Assembly (NCBI GenBank): GCA_947561715.1
Contig: OX387199.1
Span: forward strand, 16,001,001-16,065,000
DNA from: Ascidia mentula
Lineage: Eukaryota; Chordata; Ascidiacea; Phlebobranchia; Ascidiidae
DNA length: 64,000 nucleotides
Direction: 5' to 3'
Both the position numbers and the translations under genes were made by a program. Numbering within the stretch: position 1 is the stretch's first letter; each line of letters begins with the position of its first letter. The notes under the pieces were generated by a model, which worked only from the letters and a program-made list of their open reading frames with translations, was not told the origin of the DNA and searched no databases. This document shows, piece by piece, positions 40,975 to 60,677 of this stretch.

Positions 40975-41825
40975 CACTTCCCCCATTGAAATTCACAACA
41001 TTTTATGCAGTGAAAGCCTGCTGAGAATATTGTGATTTTAGCAAAGTTTGAGGTGGAAACGTTCTCGAATAAATGTGGTTAGAGATTCGTGAATTTTCAT
41101 CTTCATCAATTGCCTTCTTGTGTTTACAAATTCCTGAATGGAATGTTACAAGTGTAATACTTATAGTCGTCAACAGGGATATCGGGACGTTTGCTTCGTG
41201 CGTTTCAAATTAAAGAAATGTGAGTAATATGTTGCGTTTCGTTGTTTGGCAGATTTGTTATGGCGAAAAATCACTCAGCGAACAGGATCTAGTGGTTTAA
41301 TATAAGCAAGTGTGTGTTTTCTGCAATATAGGCCTGCATTTTTGTTCTTAAACCTGATAAGTTTCCTCTATAATTCCCCTATGCACATAGTAGTGGCCGA
41401 ACACGATATAGTACAGAAAAAAGAACATTATTTTTACATGGTAATGTTTCCGTCATGAACTAGTAGGCCTATATTTATATGAGAAATAAGTTGTCAATTT
41501 GTGGTTGGGGTTCTTGAAATATCTTTTTCGAAAACTGCTTCTATTTTTTTGTAAGCCGTAAATCGATGTCAAGACAAACAGACATTACTACATAACAGGG
41601 CAAACCAAAATTCCCTATTGTATAAACAACCAGAAAAAAGTTTCGGCAAACTAAAAAAACTCTGCTTGGTCACTTATGACAGTGTTATCTTCGGTGATGT
41701 TTTTTGCCCATGCTCTCCTGACGACTAACCGAAGTCAAAATCTACGTAATATCAGCATTGGAGCATTACAGCATGTTGTAGCAATCAAGGTTTGAACAAA
41801 ATGTTAGTGATGTGGCCACTTTCCA
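40975..41825. repeat. Block of about 850 bp found only in units 3 and 4
   Basis: Units 1, 2 and 5 run directly from GCCGAAACAACAA to TGTCGTTGGAATTCCCAC. Units 3 (here) and 4 (about 49570-50405) have this extra block between. No terminal inverted repeats or reading frames were recognised, so insertion and deletion cannot be separated by eye. Confidence 0.55.
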
Positions 41826-42292
41826 GTGGAATTCCCACAAGTACAAGATTTCTTAATGACATTTAAACTTATTAAAGTTTCACAGTCTAAAATGTACATG
41901 GAAGTTTGAAATACGGCCATTTTATTTACCATTAAAATCATCTATCTTCCATTTAAGAATACGTTGTTGGCTACACCCACTAACAACCAGAACCATGTGT
42001 TGGTCAACTGCAGCAAATGAATGTCGTTGTGCGAATGCTGACACAAAATCAAGATAAATTTAAACCCTTTTTCACAACAACTTTCAAAAATTCTTTCTTG
42101 TATGAAACTAGATGCTGATCAATTTAAGTTTCGGATCCATTCAAACTACAGGAAGGGACGCGTAGTTCTTTCGCCAACATCAATAGTTCATGGTTTTCTT
42201 TGCAGGCGTCAACGGCTTATATCGTTGAACAACAAACTACTTTAGTTCTTTGATATCATACGTTTACCTGTTATCGCTGTCTTATTATCAGG

Positions 42293-44431
<2,139 letters not shown>

Positions 44432-45701
44432 TGAACATTATGACGAAACTTGTGTTGTTTCTGAAAACTAGTGTCGTTTTTAAATTGAAAAGTAAAATCC
44501 CAAACTAGTTCAAAATAGTTTGTAAGTAATTTCGTCATATGATTATTGCACCGTTTTGTCTAGCACTGTATATTAGTGTTGTGTAGCGCGTTCCAGGAAT
44601 AAATATATATTAGTCGACGGCTTCAGATTCCTTTAGAAGCTTTTCAGGACAAAGTATTTCAACATTTGAGTTTCAAAACTGATGTCAAATTACTGGATAG
44701 GGTTTTATAGTTAAAGAAAGAACAAAAATCGATCGTGTTGTTTCATTTTTACTCACTTAGCAGTCGCAGCAACTGATTGGCAGAAATAAAGTTTCTATAG
44801 ATCGTTTTATTTCGAAAGACGGTATGAACCGTGTGGTGAATTAAATGTATCTGTTAAGGTTTAGTATCTCCATAGAAAGGTTCAACATTACAATTTACAC
44901 ATATTTGCAGATGGGCGCCTGGCTTAGTAACCTTGATGGTTTTATCCGTATCCTTGTGATTTTTGGCCTATTTCTTTTATGTATCGTTCATCTGTGCGGT
45001 TGTTTTTTTGCGTGCAAAATACACATGATTTCATTTCATTTGTAATTTATAAATTGCAGTTACCGAATGTAGTTATACACAACAAAATATGTGAGAGACG
45101 CGAATGACCGTATTGCAACCGAACCTTGTTCAAGAAAAGCGAATTTTCAAATGCGGTTTCATAATAATGATCAGAAAAGATACTTGGAAACTCACTAGTT
45201 TCTATCAACAATACCAACGCGAGAGCAAACAGAAACCTAGACAATGGATTTTACTTCTTCCTAGCTCAGCAACTTCTAAAACGATTTCCGTGCATTTAAT
45301 GCCGACAATCCTGTTTATGAAGTTGTTGATTGTTTCGAGCCCATCACACAATCCTAGGAAATATGAAAGGTTTCGCAGCTTAAGATGAATGTGTCTTCCC
45401 TGATAAATAAGGTAATCAGTGACGCACGGTTTCTCTCTGCATGCAAGAACGCCATCAGTACTTTAAAAAAAAACCTACTTCAATTATGCGACAGTGTGAG
45501 CGTCAAGATGTTGACAAATCAATTAAGAACTGGTGACCCTGTACCTACAAACAAAAGTAAATTCCAAATTACTTTATTGATCATGACATTTTCGCGTGCT
45601 TGACTAGGTCAAATTATGAAACGTGCCGTATCAGTCTAATATCTGCAACTAAATTGTCATGGCTTGGCACTCTTTGAAGAAACTGACTCGTATATTATGA
45701 A
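44432..45701. other. 3' flank of copy 3, no recognised gene
   Basis: Counterpart of 35059-36330, nearly identical. No coding sequence supported. Confidence 0.35.
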
Positions 45702-45743
45702 GTACACGAGCATAGGCGGTGACCCTCGCTTCATCAGGTGTAA
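45702..45743 (-). ncRNA. Hammerhead-like motif, class I, decayed
   Basis: Counterpart of 36331-36372: stem I and CUGAUGA remain, the second core strand is lost. Confidence 0.45.
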
Positions 45744-45957
45744 ACCAAAAAAAATTGTCATATATTTGACCTGATGAAGCAGGGGATGCCATCAAATTTG
45801 GGGATTCCGTCGATTCACTGCAAAAAAATTAACAAGTTATGTGGTAAAAAAAATTTTCCTGTTTGAACTTTGGGCACATTTTTTCCGAATTATTTCGCAA
45901 ATATTTTTTCTCTGATTGGCACTCTTTTGCAAAAGACAGACTTTTGTATTGTAAATG

Positions 45958-46001
45958 GTACACAAGCTTTCGCGATTTTCCTTCGCTTCGTCAGGTGTAA
46001 A
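45958..46001 (-). ncRNA. Hammerhead-ribozyme-like motif, class II
   Basis: Same as 36599-36642, in the left inverted end of the element; core intact. Confidence 0.7.
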
Positions 46002-46318
46002 TGAACACAATGCGATACAAAAAAACACTTCAACGAGCCTAAGCATAGCGTCGACGACATGCGGGTAATGGTCTTGCAAAAAGTTAAAGGGAAATCAAGA
46101 TCAGCAAGGGAGACGGCCGAGCAACACCACATTAACCGCTTCAACGCCATCAAAGATGGGCTCAACAGAGATTGGGGATTCCTGAGCCATTATCAACACA
46201 ACGATGCCGCAGGAACGATGCAGTAACACGACGACGCCAACTAACGGCAGCTTATCATTTACAGTGCCTTTTTTCTTCGACCGCCTTGCGCTTGTTTTTT
46301 TGTATCGCATTGTGTTCA

Positions 46319-46363
46319 TTTACACCTGACGAAGCGAAGGAAAATCGCGAAAGCTTGTGTACC
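46319..46363 (+). ncRNA. Hammerhead-ribozyme-like motif, class II
   Basis: Same as 36953-36998, in the right inverted end; core CUGACGA and GAAA intact, stem I UACAC/GUGUA. Confidence 0.7.
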
Positions 46364-46556
46364 ATTTACAATACAAAAGTCAGTCTTTTGCAAAAGAGTG
46401 CCTATCAGAGAAAGAATTTATCACATATAGACTGATACGGCAAGTTTAATAAATTCATTAAATATGACAGTGCTGCTTCCTCAACCTATGTTAAGAATGT
46501 AACGAATATATTTAATCGTTTATCGAGTGGTTACTACAGCCAAGATGTCGTCTCGG

Positions 46557-49141
46557 TAAGAGTTTTCAACTACAGTTTGAATTAATTTTCATTGGTGGGT
46601 ATATCACGTGCATGGTCTTGGCGTTCTTCTTCAGCTTTAATCAATTGAAATCTAACACGCATAGAAGCATCGAACTTGGAAGACGTCAAGATATCAACCA
46701 TACCAGACCCTCTAACAAAGACACAGAAGTATGATGACTAATGATTTCTCTTTGAATCCTGAAGATGACGCTGGTGTAAATACTGCAAAGCTAAACACGG
46801 CGAGGTGACTGACAAACATTCAAGTCCAACATCAGCACGAATATTAATTTCCGCGTTGCCTGTTTTTTGTGGTTGTTTTATTTATTAAGAATGACTGATG
46901 AAATCAAGCTTGTCATGATTTTTGTGATAAGTACGACAGACATAGCAAAAATGGCTGTGATTATCCATTGAAGTAGAATGCGCTTGCAAGTCTTACTACA
47001 AAAATAGACGTTTCCGCTGCAAACCACACATAGGGCAGCGCAGCTATGCAGAGAGGTTAACGAGAAGAATTTTGCAAACCGTCCATTGAAATTGCTAAAC
47101 GAACTGCCTGGTAACCGATAGTGCTACCGGCTCGGGTAATCCAAATTCTTGTATGTGCAACAAAAGCCATAATGATTGAGAGCTGCAGACTGCAGCGGTA
47201 TAGGTACCCAACGGATCGACGTTGATCGTAAGGTACCACAAAGTGGAAATTGTGGAACTTTGCTTGAGGTAAAAGCAGACGTTTCATCAGATTCAGTCAA
47301 GCGCGATTTTACCCACGTTGTACAAACCCAAGAAAAACCATGAACTTGCGAAACCCACAATAAGCAACCATGCAAGAAAGTTTGACTGAGACTCACACCG
47401 ATAAACAAAAAAAGCTGAAAAATTATCACAAACAAATGTGGTTGTGACTCGAGAAATTTCTTATTTTTTTCCGCACTAGGCCTCGAACTCTTGCTATCTC
47501 GCACATAAATCCCCAAAACGCCTAATAATGAGGTTGATTATCACAGAAAGCAAATATGTAAACGCTTGCTCCACCAAGCAGTTTTTCCTCAAGGATCTCG
47601 GTCGAAAAAAAAAATGTTGATGTTTTTTTATCATACTTTCGAAAAAGTAGCAATAATCTTCGCAACTTTTGATTCTTGTTTGCCCGCACAATTGTCGTTT
47701 GGTACACTTGAAAATAATAATAACATTATCAACATTGTCCGCTGATGTAAACAAACAATTTACAAATGCAAACGCCAATCAAATTGACGACGTATTGAAG
47801 TTAATACGCCAATGATAAACCGCACATTAAGTCTATTCCGCCATGCTATTGTGCTACAGTTATGCGAATGATCGGTTTCGATATGGGAAGAAATTATCAT
47901 CTGTGTAAAATTGCATTTCTACTCAGCATCCTTCGTAGGTTGGCAAAGTACCTTCAGACTGGAGCGTCTCAAGTGCCGTCTGCGGTTGTGCTTTCAAATT
48001 GCGTCACACGTGATGTGTTTGCCAAAAGTTGGATTGTCACCACGTTTCCTGTTCTTTCTTCCACACCGAAATTTGGATTCAAATCGTTTCTTTAATTGAT
48101 AGGCCGATCTCTTGAACTGATGTTGCGATCGGCAGATCGTAGAGTTGCCTTTGCCCAATCAAAAATATTTGCGCCACCATACGGGGTAGAAACTACATGT
48201 TCACTCCTCATAGGTGGCGCAGTTCAACAGTACCTGCGCTAAATGATAAAATCGGGTCGCAGAACTAATGGAAAATGCCTGTCGCGAGGCACCGATGGAC
48301 TACGACATCTAATAACAATCGAAATATTCCTAGCCCTGTCATGTTTCTCCAACAACTGTGAAATTGTTTAAAACCAGTTTTTATTCGTGTTCATATCATT
48401 AACATCATATCATTGAAATGTGAAACCCGAATAAAGTAATGTGTACATTACATAAAAAGTAATTTTATTATTTTGTCCACAATCTTGTCAGCTTATTACC
48501 TTGCAAGACCTTCGCGGACCAATAGTGGTTCACAGTTTGGTAACCACTGGTATAAAAAACACATACACACATACACACAGCACGTATTTCATTATTTCGA
48601 AAACAAAATTGCATTGAGCAAAATAGAATACCTTTTTCTCGGGTTCCGTATTCTTGCTTCTTGCATATAGGTCAGCTAAAAACTACCTAGTGGTTTTGGA
48701 GGCGTTTGATGTTGGCGGTTGTTCGCTCTGACTGTGCACGGATTCGGGTTTAAGACGGCATTTTTTAGTTTTGTTGACTGATTGTTGATCCAGAATGGCT
48801 GATGTTAGTTAACCTATAATATTAGTGTTAACTGACAGAAATAGTTTTTTGGCGACATGTCGTTTTTCTAAATTAAGCTTGGCAAAGTTCTCTGTGTATA
48901 AAACGTCCCAAACATCTGTGATGCCGTGAAGTGAAATCCACTTTTATTGTTTCTGTTGACACGTATATGTTTACTGTAGAATATATATACACGCTACGTC
49001 TTGCAGGGGCGGATCCATGGTCGATGGTTATTGCAATATGATATCTTAGTACCCAAGATTACTGACATTGCCAGCTAAGGTTTTATTTTGTATTACGCAA
49101 AATTAAACAAAACCAGCAGATCTCAAGCATAATTAGACGTG
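46557..49141. other. Unit 3 tail, no recognised gene
   Basis: Closely matches 37190-39640. Holds the second empty SINE site (about 48245-48262), a short CACATACACACATACACACA run near 48560 and a hAT-like CAGGGGCGGATCCATGG near 48999. Confidence 0.4.
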
Positions 49142-49321
49142 TGATTAGTAAATCAAAACTGGATCAAAAAACCAAAGGTCCCTGGCAGGCTGTCGATCGC
49201 ACACCGTATCAATAATAATGTATTAAAATCCCAACACAGCGATCTTTAGACAGCTCAGATCGATTTATTGAGAGAAAAATATATTTCGCCTAAAACGGCA
49301 TCATCAGTTTCTCCATTTACC
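49142..49321 (-). mobile_element. Retrozyme-like insertion of about 180 bp with hammerhead motif
   Basis: Reverse complement of 60490-60677 apart from a few differences. The corresponding place after unit 2 (about 39640) lacks it. It has no reading frame. One end begins near GGTAAATGGAGAAAC and the other ends TTTACTAATCA. It contains the hammerhead-like motif at 49270-49314. Two insertions of the same short sequence in opposite orientation show mobility. Confidence 0.6.
49270..49314 (-). ncRNA. Hammerhead-ribozyme-like motif, class III, intact core
   Basis: Minus strand: GGAGAAA, CUGAUGA, U, GCC-GUUUUA-GGC, GAAA, UAUA, UUUUUCUC. Stem I gives about seven pairs including one wobble, stem II three G-C pairs, stem III A-U and U-A. 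Predicted cleavage after AUA. Confidence 0.7.
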
Positions 49322-50876
49322 AAAACTTATTCAAATAGAATCTCTTTGTCGTAGTGAAATAGTTGGTATTAATTTGTTTTTTGGGGGTTGTGCAGTGAAC
49401 TGCCGTTAACCTTGGAGGTATGTCTCGATCGAATGCAACGTCAAGACTGCTACGACATTTTGGTAAAGGAGTTGGTCGTACACGAGACAATCAATTACAA
49501 ACAACTTCGACCACTGACCAGCTCACAGTGCATCGTTTTTACTAGCTAAGATGTGATTGGCCGAAACAACAATACTTCCACTTCCCCCATTGAAATTCAC
49601 AACATTTTATGCAGTGAAAGCCTGCTGAGAATATTGTGATTTTAGCAAAGTTTGAGGTGGAAACGTTCTCGAATAAATGTGGTTAGAGATTCGTGAATTT
49701 TCATCTTCATTAATTGCCTTCTTGTGTTTACAAATTTTACAAAAAGTGTAAGATTTATTGTCGTCAACAGAACGGTAGGATATCGGGTGATTTGCTTCGT
49801 GCGTTTCAAATTAAAGAAATGTGAGTAATATGCTGCGTTTGGTTGTTTGGCGAAAAATCACTCAGCGAACAGGATCTAGTGGTTTAATATAAGCGAGTGT
49901 GTTTTCTGCAATATAGGCCTGCATTTTTGTTCTTAAACCTGGTAAGTTTCCTCTACAATTCCCCTATGCACATAGTAGTGGCCTAACACGATATGGTACA
50001 GAAAAAAGAACATTATTTTTACATGGTAATGTTTCCGTAATGAACTAGTAGGCCTATATTTATATAAGAAATAAGTTCTCAATTTGTGGTTGGGGTTATT
50101 GAAACATCCTTTTCGAAAATTGCTTCCGTTTTTTTGTAAGCCGTAAATCGATGCCAAGACAAACAGACATTACAACATAACAGGGCAAACCAAAATTCCC
50201 TATTGTATAAACAACCAGAAAAAAGTTTCGGCAAACTAAAAAAACTCTGCTTGGTCACTTATGACAGTGTTATCTCCGGTGATGTTTTTTGCCCATGCTC
50301 TCCTGACGACTAACCGAAGTCAAAATCTACGTAATATCAGCATTGGAGCATTAAAGCATGTTGTAGCAATCAAGGTTTGTACGAAATGTTAGTGATGTGG
50401 CCACTTGTCGTTGGAATTCCCACACGTACAAGATTTCCTAATGGCATGGAAACTTATTAAAGTTTCACAGACTAAAAAGTACATGGAAGTTTGAAATACG
50501 GCCATTTTACTTACCATTAAAATCATCTATCTCCCATTTAAGAATACGTTGTTGGCTACACCCACCAACAACCAAAACCATGTGTTGGTGAACTGCAGCA
50601 AATGATTATCGTTGTGCGAATGCTGACACAAAATCAAGATAAATTCAAACCCTTTTTCACAACAATTTTCAAAAATCCTCTCTTGTATAAAACTGGACGC
50701 TTATCAATTTAAGTTTCGGATCTATTCAAACTACACGAAGGGACGCATAGTTCTTTCGCCAACATCAATAGTTTATGGTTTTTTTTGCAGGCGTCAACGG
50801 CTTATATCGTTTACAACAAACTACTTCAGTTCTTTGATATCATACGTTTACCTGTTATCGCTGTCTTATTATCAGG
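49322..50876. other. Unit 4 5' region, no recognised gene
   Basis: Matches unit 3 from about 40735 on, including the 850-bp block. The SINE is absent. A strong acceptor-like TTTTTTTTGCAG near 50779-50790 precedes the pepsin-like start, as in all units. Confidence 0.4.
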
Positions 50877-53343
<2,467 letters not shown>

Positions 53344-54575
53344 TGAACATTATGACGAAACTTGTGTTGTTTCTGAAAACTAGTGTCGTTTTTAAATTGA
53401 AAAGTGAAATCCCAAACTAGTTCAAAATAGTTTGTAAGTAATTTCGTCATATGATTATTGCACCGTTTTGTCTAGCACTGTATATTAGTGTTGTGTAGTG
53501 TGTTCCAGGAATAAATATATATTAGTCGACGGCCCCAGATTCCTTTAGAAGCTTTTCAGGACAAAGTATTTCAACATTTGAGTTTCAAAACTGATGTCAA
53601 ATTACTGGATAGCGCTTTATAGTTAAGGAAAGAACAAAAACCGATCGTGTTGTTTCATTTTTTCACACTTAGCAGTCGCAGTAACTGATTGGCAGAAATA
53701 AAGTATATATAGAGCGTCGTGTGGTGAATTAAATGCATCTGTCAAGGTTTAGTATCTCCATAGAAAGGTTCAACATTACAATTTACACATATTTGCAGAT
53801 GGGCGCCTGGCTTAATAACCTTGATGGTTTTATCCGTATCCTTGTGATTTTTGGCTAATTTCTTTTATGTATCGTTCATCTGTGCGGTTGTTTTTTTGCG
53901 TACAAAATACACATGATTTCATTTCATTTGTAATTTATAAATTGCAATTACCGAATGTAGCTATACACAATAAAATATGTGAGAGACGCGAATGACCGGT
54001 ATTGCAACCGAAGCAAATTTTCAAATGCGGTTTCAGAATAATGATCAGAAAAGGTACTTGAAAGCTCACTGGTTTCTATCAACAATATCAACGCGAGAGC
54101 AAACAGAAACCTAGACAATGGATTTTCCTTCTTCCTAGCTCAGCAACTTCTAAAACGATTTCCGTGCATTTAATGCCGACAATCCTGTTTATGAAGTTGT
54201 TGATTGTTTCGTGCCCATCACACAATCCTAGGAAACGTGAAAGGTTTCGCAGCTTAAGATGAATGTGTCCTCCCGGGTAAATAAGGTAATCAGTGACGCA
54301 CGGTTTTTCTCTGCATGCAAGAACGCCATCAGTACTAAAAAAAACGTACTTCAATTATGCGAAAGTGTGAGCGTCAAGATGTTGACAAATCAATTAAGAA
54401 CTGGTGACCCTGTACCTACAAAAAAGTTAAATTCCAAATTACTTTATTGATCATAACATTTTCGTGCGGACTAGGTCAAATTATGAAACGTGCCGTATCA
54501 GTCTTATATCTGCAACTGAATTGTCCTGGTTTGGTCTGGCACTTTTTAGAAGTCATACTTTCATATTATTATTAA
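53344..54575. other. 3' flank of copy 4, no recognised gene
   Basis: The first part resembles units 2/3 and the part after about 53620 resembles units 1/5, locating a mosaic switch. No coding sequence supported. Confidence 0.4.
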
Positions 54576-54618
54576 GTACACGAGCTTTGGCGAGTAACCC
54601 TCACTTCATCAGGTGTAA
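54576..54618 (-). ncRNA. Hammerhead-ribozyme-like motif, class I, one core change
   Basis: Same as 8944-8986, including CAAA in place of GAAA. Five-pair stems I and II retained. Confidence 0.6.
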
Positions 54619-54627
54619 ATAAAAAAA

Positions 54628-55447
54628 TTGTCGCCCCACATACACAACAAACCCACACAAACATACACAGCATTCACTTCCATACCATATGTACAGGAAG
54701 TTTCTGAGCAGATATCAAGAATACTCTACGCCATTGGTGCGAAAGTTGCCATGAAACCGGTGTGCACTGTAGAAAACATGTTTCCCAAACCTAAAAACCA
54801 TATTTCCATGCTTCAAATGACTTGTGTAGTTTTCTTAATACCTTGCCTTGATCGTTACACAGTGTATATTGGCAAGATTAAGCGCAATTTATCGTCCCGT
54901 ATTAAAGAACACAAGGCAGCCATACGCGATATGGAACCCAATAAATCTGCTCTATGTGCCCACAAATGCTTGACACCGACCACCGTATTAATTGGAAGGA
55001 AGCAAAAGTATTGCAACAAGAAACAATTTTGGCAAAACGGTTGGTTGTGGAAAATTATTAAATTAATTTGCTACCTAATGTGTTAAATCGTAATAATGGA
55101 AAAGTACTTTCTCCCGTGTTCAGCAATTTCGCCCGTGACCATTCTTGACTTTTGTTTCCCATGTTTGGTCGTTGGACCCGTGATTGATGTTGTCCATTGA
55201 TTTATGTCCCGCTGTGTTTTAGCTGTTGCGTCATTTTGTACTTTTTCGTCGCTTGAATTCTTTGCCGTTGGGTTCGCTACTGTGTTTGTTTTATTCTCTG
55301 AAGAAGCCTAGTCGTTCGTACGGCGAAACGTCAGAAAACACAATCTTTTTTACACAAAAGGTGTATATTTGTTGTTTTCACCAGAAGAACGTCAGGTTTG
55401 TATTTCATTATGATATCTGGTGGCCAAAACCTATTTTCAGTTTTCAG
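54628..55447 (+). mobile_element. Penelope-like element fragment A, unit 4
   Basis: Longest copy of this remnant: linker (PYVQEVSEQISRIL, KPVCTVENMFPKPKNH), GIY-YIG segment (VYIGKIKRNLSSRIKEH), then about 370 bp of non-coding 3' sequence with a hammerhead motif at 55290-55341. It ends at pepsin-like exon 2 sequence (55448). It has lost its reverse transcriptase. Confidence 0.75.
55290..55341 (+). ncRNA. Hammerhead-ribozyme-like motif, class IV, intact core
   Basis: UUAUUCU, CUGAAGA, A, GCC-loop-GGC, GAAA, CGUC, AGAAAA. Stem I has four pairs (UUCU/AGAA) then a mismatch, stem II three G-C pairs, stem III A-U and C-G. Predicted cleavage after GUC, the most usual hammerhead triplet. Confidence 0.7.
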
Positions 55448-55628
55448 TTTCCATCTGCTGCTGGTGGAATTGTCCCCGAGCCACTCTTCAACGACGAAGA
55501 TGTAATTAAATAATATTATTGTTGGTTTACATGCTTTTAAACGGATTAAACAAGTGAGTCTTCTTTCCAGCTATATTATTATGGAGAGATATCAATAGGA
55601 AAAATATGACGGTGCTGCTTCCTCAACG
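55448..55628 (+). pseudogene. Degenerate second pepsin-like paralogue, unit 4, cut at unit junction
   Basis: Exon 2 end, exon 3 start and the first bases of exon 4 (to CCTCAACGTA), then an abrupt switch to SINE-flank sequence (CTCATAGTTGGCGCAGTTC). This is the recombination junction between units 4 and 5. Confidence 0.7.
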
Positions 55629-55680
55629 TACCTCATAGTTGGCGCAGTTCAACAGTACCTGCGTTAAATTGTAAAATCGG

Positions 55681-55771
55681 TCAAACGCCCTACCCATTAG
55701 CCATAAAGAAAACCTGATCGGGATTCGTGCCCAGGATGGCTTGGGTTCAAATCCCGGTGTGATAAAAAAAA
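55681..55771 (+). mobile_element. tRNA-derived SINE, fused 5' end
   Basis: Begins at TCAAACGCCC directly after the flank GTAAAATCGG of a different SINE locus; B box and A run intact. Consistent with unequal recombination between the two SINEs of a unit. Confidence 0.65.
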
Positions 55772-56546
55772 TGGTCGTGTTTGTATCGATTTTATTGCGG
55801 AAATCATTATTTGTGTGCCAAGAAGACTCTTTGTCGTAATGAAATAGTTGGTGTTGATTTGTTTTTGGGGGTTATGCGTTGAATTGCCATTAGCCTTGGA
55901 GGTATGTCTCGATCAAATGCAACGTCAAAACTGCTACGACATTTTGGTAAAGGAGTTGGGCGTACACGAGACAATCAATAACAAACAACCCTACTTCGAC
56001 CACTGACCTGCTCACAGTGCATCGTTTTTACTAGCTAAGATGTGATTGGCCGAAACAACAAAACTTCCCCGATTTGTCGTTGGAATTCCCACACGCAGAA
56101 GATTTCCTAATGGCATGGAAACTTATTATAGTTTCACAGACTAAAAAGTACATGGAAGTTTGAAATACGGCCATTTTATTTACCATTAAAATCATCCATC
56201 TCCCATTTAGGAATACGTTGTTGGCTACACCCACTAACAACCAGAACCATGTGTTGGTCAACTACAGCAAATGAATGTCGTTGTGCGAATGCTGCCACAA
56301 AATCAAGATAAATTTAAACCCTTTTTCACAACAACTTTTAAAAATTCTTTCTTGTATGAAACTAGATGCTGATCAATTTAAGTTTCGGATCCATTCAAAC
56401 TACAGGAAGGGACGCGTAGTTCTTTCGCCAACATCAATAGTTCATGGTTTTCTTTGCAGGCGTCAACGGCTTATATCATTGAACAACAAACTACTTTAGT
56501 TCTTTGATATCATACGTTTACCTGTTATCGCTGTCTTATTATCAGG
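55772..56546. other. Unit 5 5' region, no recognised gene
   Basis: Matches 4423-5189 and 32150-32916. Includes the conserved acceptor-like TTTTCTTTGCAG near 56448-56459. Confidence 0.4.
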
Positions 56547-59026
<2,480 letters not shown>

Positions 59027-60201
59027 TGAACATTATGACGAATCTTGTGTTGTTTCTGAAAACTAGTGTTGTTTTTAAATTGAAAAGTGAAACCCCAAAC
59101 TAGTTCAAAATAGTTTGTAAGTAATTTCGTCATAAAATTATTGCACTGTTTTGTCTAGCACTGTATATTAGTGTTGTGTAGTGCGTTCCAGGGAATAAAT
59201 GTATATTAGTCGACGGCTTCAGATTCCTCAGAAGCTTTTCAGGACAAAGTATTTCAACATTTGAATTTCAAAACTGATGTCAAATTACTGGATAGGGTTT
59301 TATAGTTAAAGTAAGAACAAAAACCGATCGTGTTGTTTCATTTTTACACACTTAGCGGTCGCAGCAACTGATTGGCAGAAAAAAAGTATCTATAGAGCGT
59401 CGTGTGGTGAATTAAATGCATCTGTTAAGGTTTAGTATCTCCATAGAAAGGTTCAACATTACAATTTACACATATTTGCAGATGGGCGCCTGGCTTAATA
59501 ACCTTGATGGTTTTATCCGTATCCTTGTGATTTTTGGCTAATTTCTTTTATGTATCGTTCATCTGTGCGGTTGTTTTTTTGCGTGCAAAATACACATGAT
59601 TTCATTTCATTTGTAATTTATAAATTGCAATTACCGAATGTAGCTATACACAATAAAATATGTGAGAGACGCGAATGACCGGTATTGCAACCGAACCTTG
59701 TTCAAGAAAAGCAAATTTTCAAATGCGGTTTCAGAATAATTATCAGAAAAGGTACTTAAAAGCTCACTGGTTTCTATCAACAATATCAACGCGAGAGCAA
59801 ACAGAAACCTAGACAATGGATTTTCCTTCTTCCTAGCTCAGCAACTTCTGAAACGATTTCCGTGCATTTAATGCCGACAATCCTGTTTATGAAGTTGTTG
59901 ATTGTTTCGTGCCCATCACACAATCCTAGGAAACGTGAAAGGTTTCGCAGCTTAAGATGAATGTGTCCTCCCGGATAAATAAGGTAATCAGTTACGCACG
60001 GTTTTTCTCTGCATGCAAGAACGCCATCAGTACTAAAAAAACGTACTTCAATTATGCGACAGTGTGAGCGTCAAGATGTTGACAAATCAATTAAGAACTG
60101 GTGACCCTGTACCTAGAAAAAAGTTAAATTCCAAATTACTTTATTGATCATAACATTTTCGCGCGGACTAGGTCAAATTATGAAACGTGCCGTATCAGTC
60201 T
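59027..60201. other. 3' flank of copy 5, no recognised gene
   Basis: Counterpart of 7672-8943 up to CAGTCTT, where it joins the Penelope-like fragment directly; the class I hammerhead seen in the other units is missing here. Confidence 0.35.
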
Positions 60202-60489
60202 TAAAAACATGTTTCCCAAACCTAAAAACCATATTTCCATGCTTCAAATGACTTGTGTAGTTTTCTTAATACCTTGCCTTGATCGTTACACAGTGTATAT
60301 TGGCAAGACTAAGCGCAATTTATCGTCCCGTATTAAAGAACACAAGGCAGCCATACGCGATATGGAACCCAATAAATCTGCTCTATGTGCCCACATGCTT
60401 GACACCGACCACCGTATTAATTGGAAGGAAGCAAAAGTATTGCAACAAGAAACAATTTTGGCAAAACGGTTGGTTGTGGAAAATTATTA

Positions 60490-60677
60490 TATCCATGGTA
60501 AATGGAGAAACTGATGATGCCGTTTTAGGCGAAATATATTTTTCTCTCAATAAATTGATCTGAGCTGTCTAAAGATCGCTGTGTTGGGATTTCAATACAT
60601 TATTATTGATACGGTGTGCGATCGACAGCCTGCCAGGGGCCTTTGGTTTTTTGATCCAGTTTTGATTTACTAATCAC
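60490..60677 (+). mobile_element. Retrozyme-like insertion of about 188 bp inside the Penelope-like fragment
   Basis: Unit 4 reads straight through (GAAAATTATTA to AATTTGCTACC) where this copy has the extra sequence, so both edges are visible. It is the reverse complement of 49142-49321 and contains the class III hammerhead motif. No coding capacity. Confidence 0.7.
60504..60547 (+). ncRNA. Hammerhead-ribozyme-like motif, class III, intact core
   Basis: GGAGAAA, CUGAUGA, U, GCC-GUUUUA-GGC, GAAA, UAUA, UUUUUCUC. Same structure as 49270-49314 with all core bases present. Confidence 0.7.

Larger units (their letters stand above)
45902..46439 (+). mobile_element. Penelope-like element B, unit 3 copy
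   Basis: Inverted ends as in unit 2. The coding remnant at 46026-46226 is longer here: HSVDDMRVMVLQKV, ARETAEQHHINRFN and DGLNRDWGFLSHY, then a stop. This is the typical C-terminus after a GIY-YIG domain. The left target duplication is shortened compared with unit 2. Confidence 0.7.
45786..46556 (+). pseudogene. Degenerate second pepsin-like paralogue, unit 3 (interrupted)
   Basis: Exon 3 and exon 4 remnants separated by the Penelope-like element at 45902-46439, as in unit 2. Exon 4 ends at GTCTCG|GTAAG (46556). Downstream exons absent. Confidence 0.7.

Noticed and set aside
48550-48575. CRISPR-like or satellite array
   Set aside because: Only a short ACATACAC microsatellite; no spaced repeats anywhere in the window.
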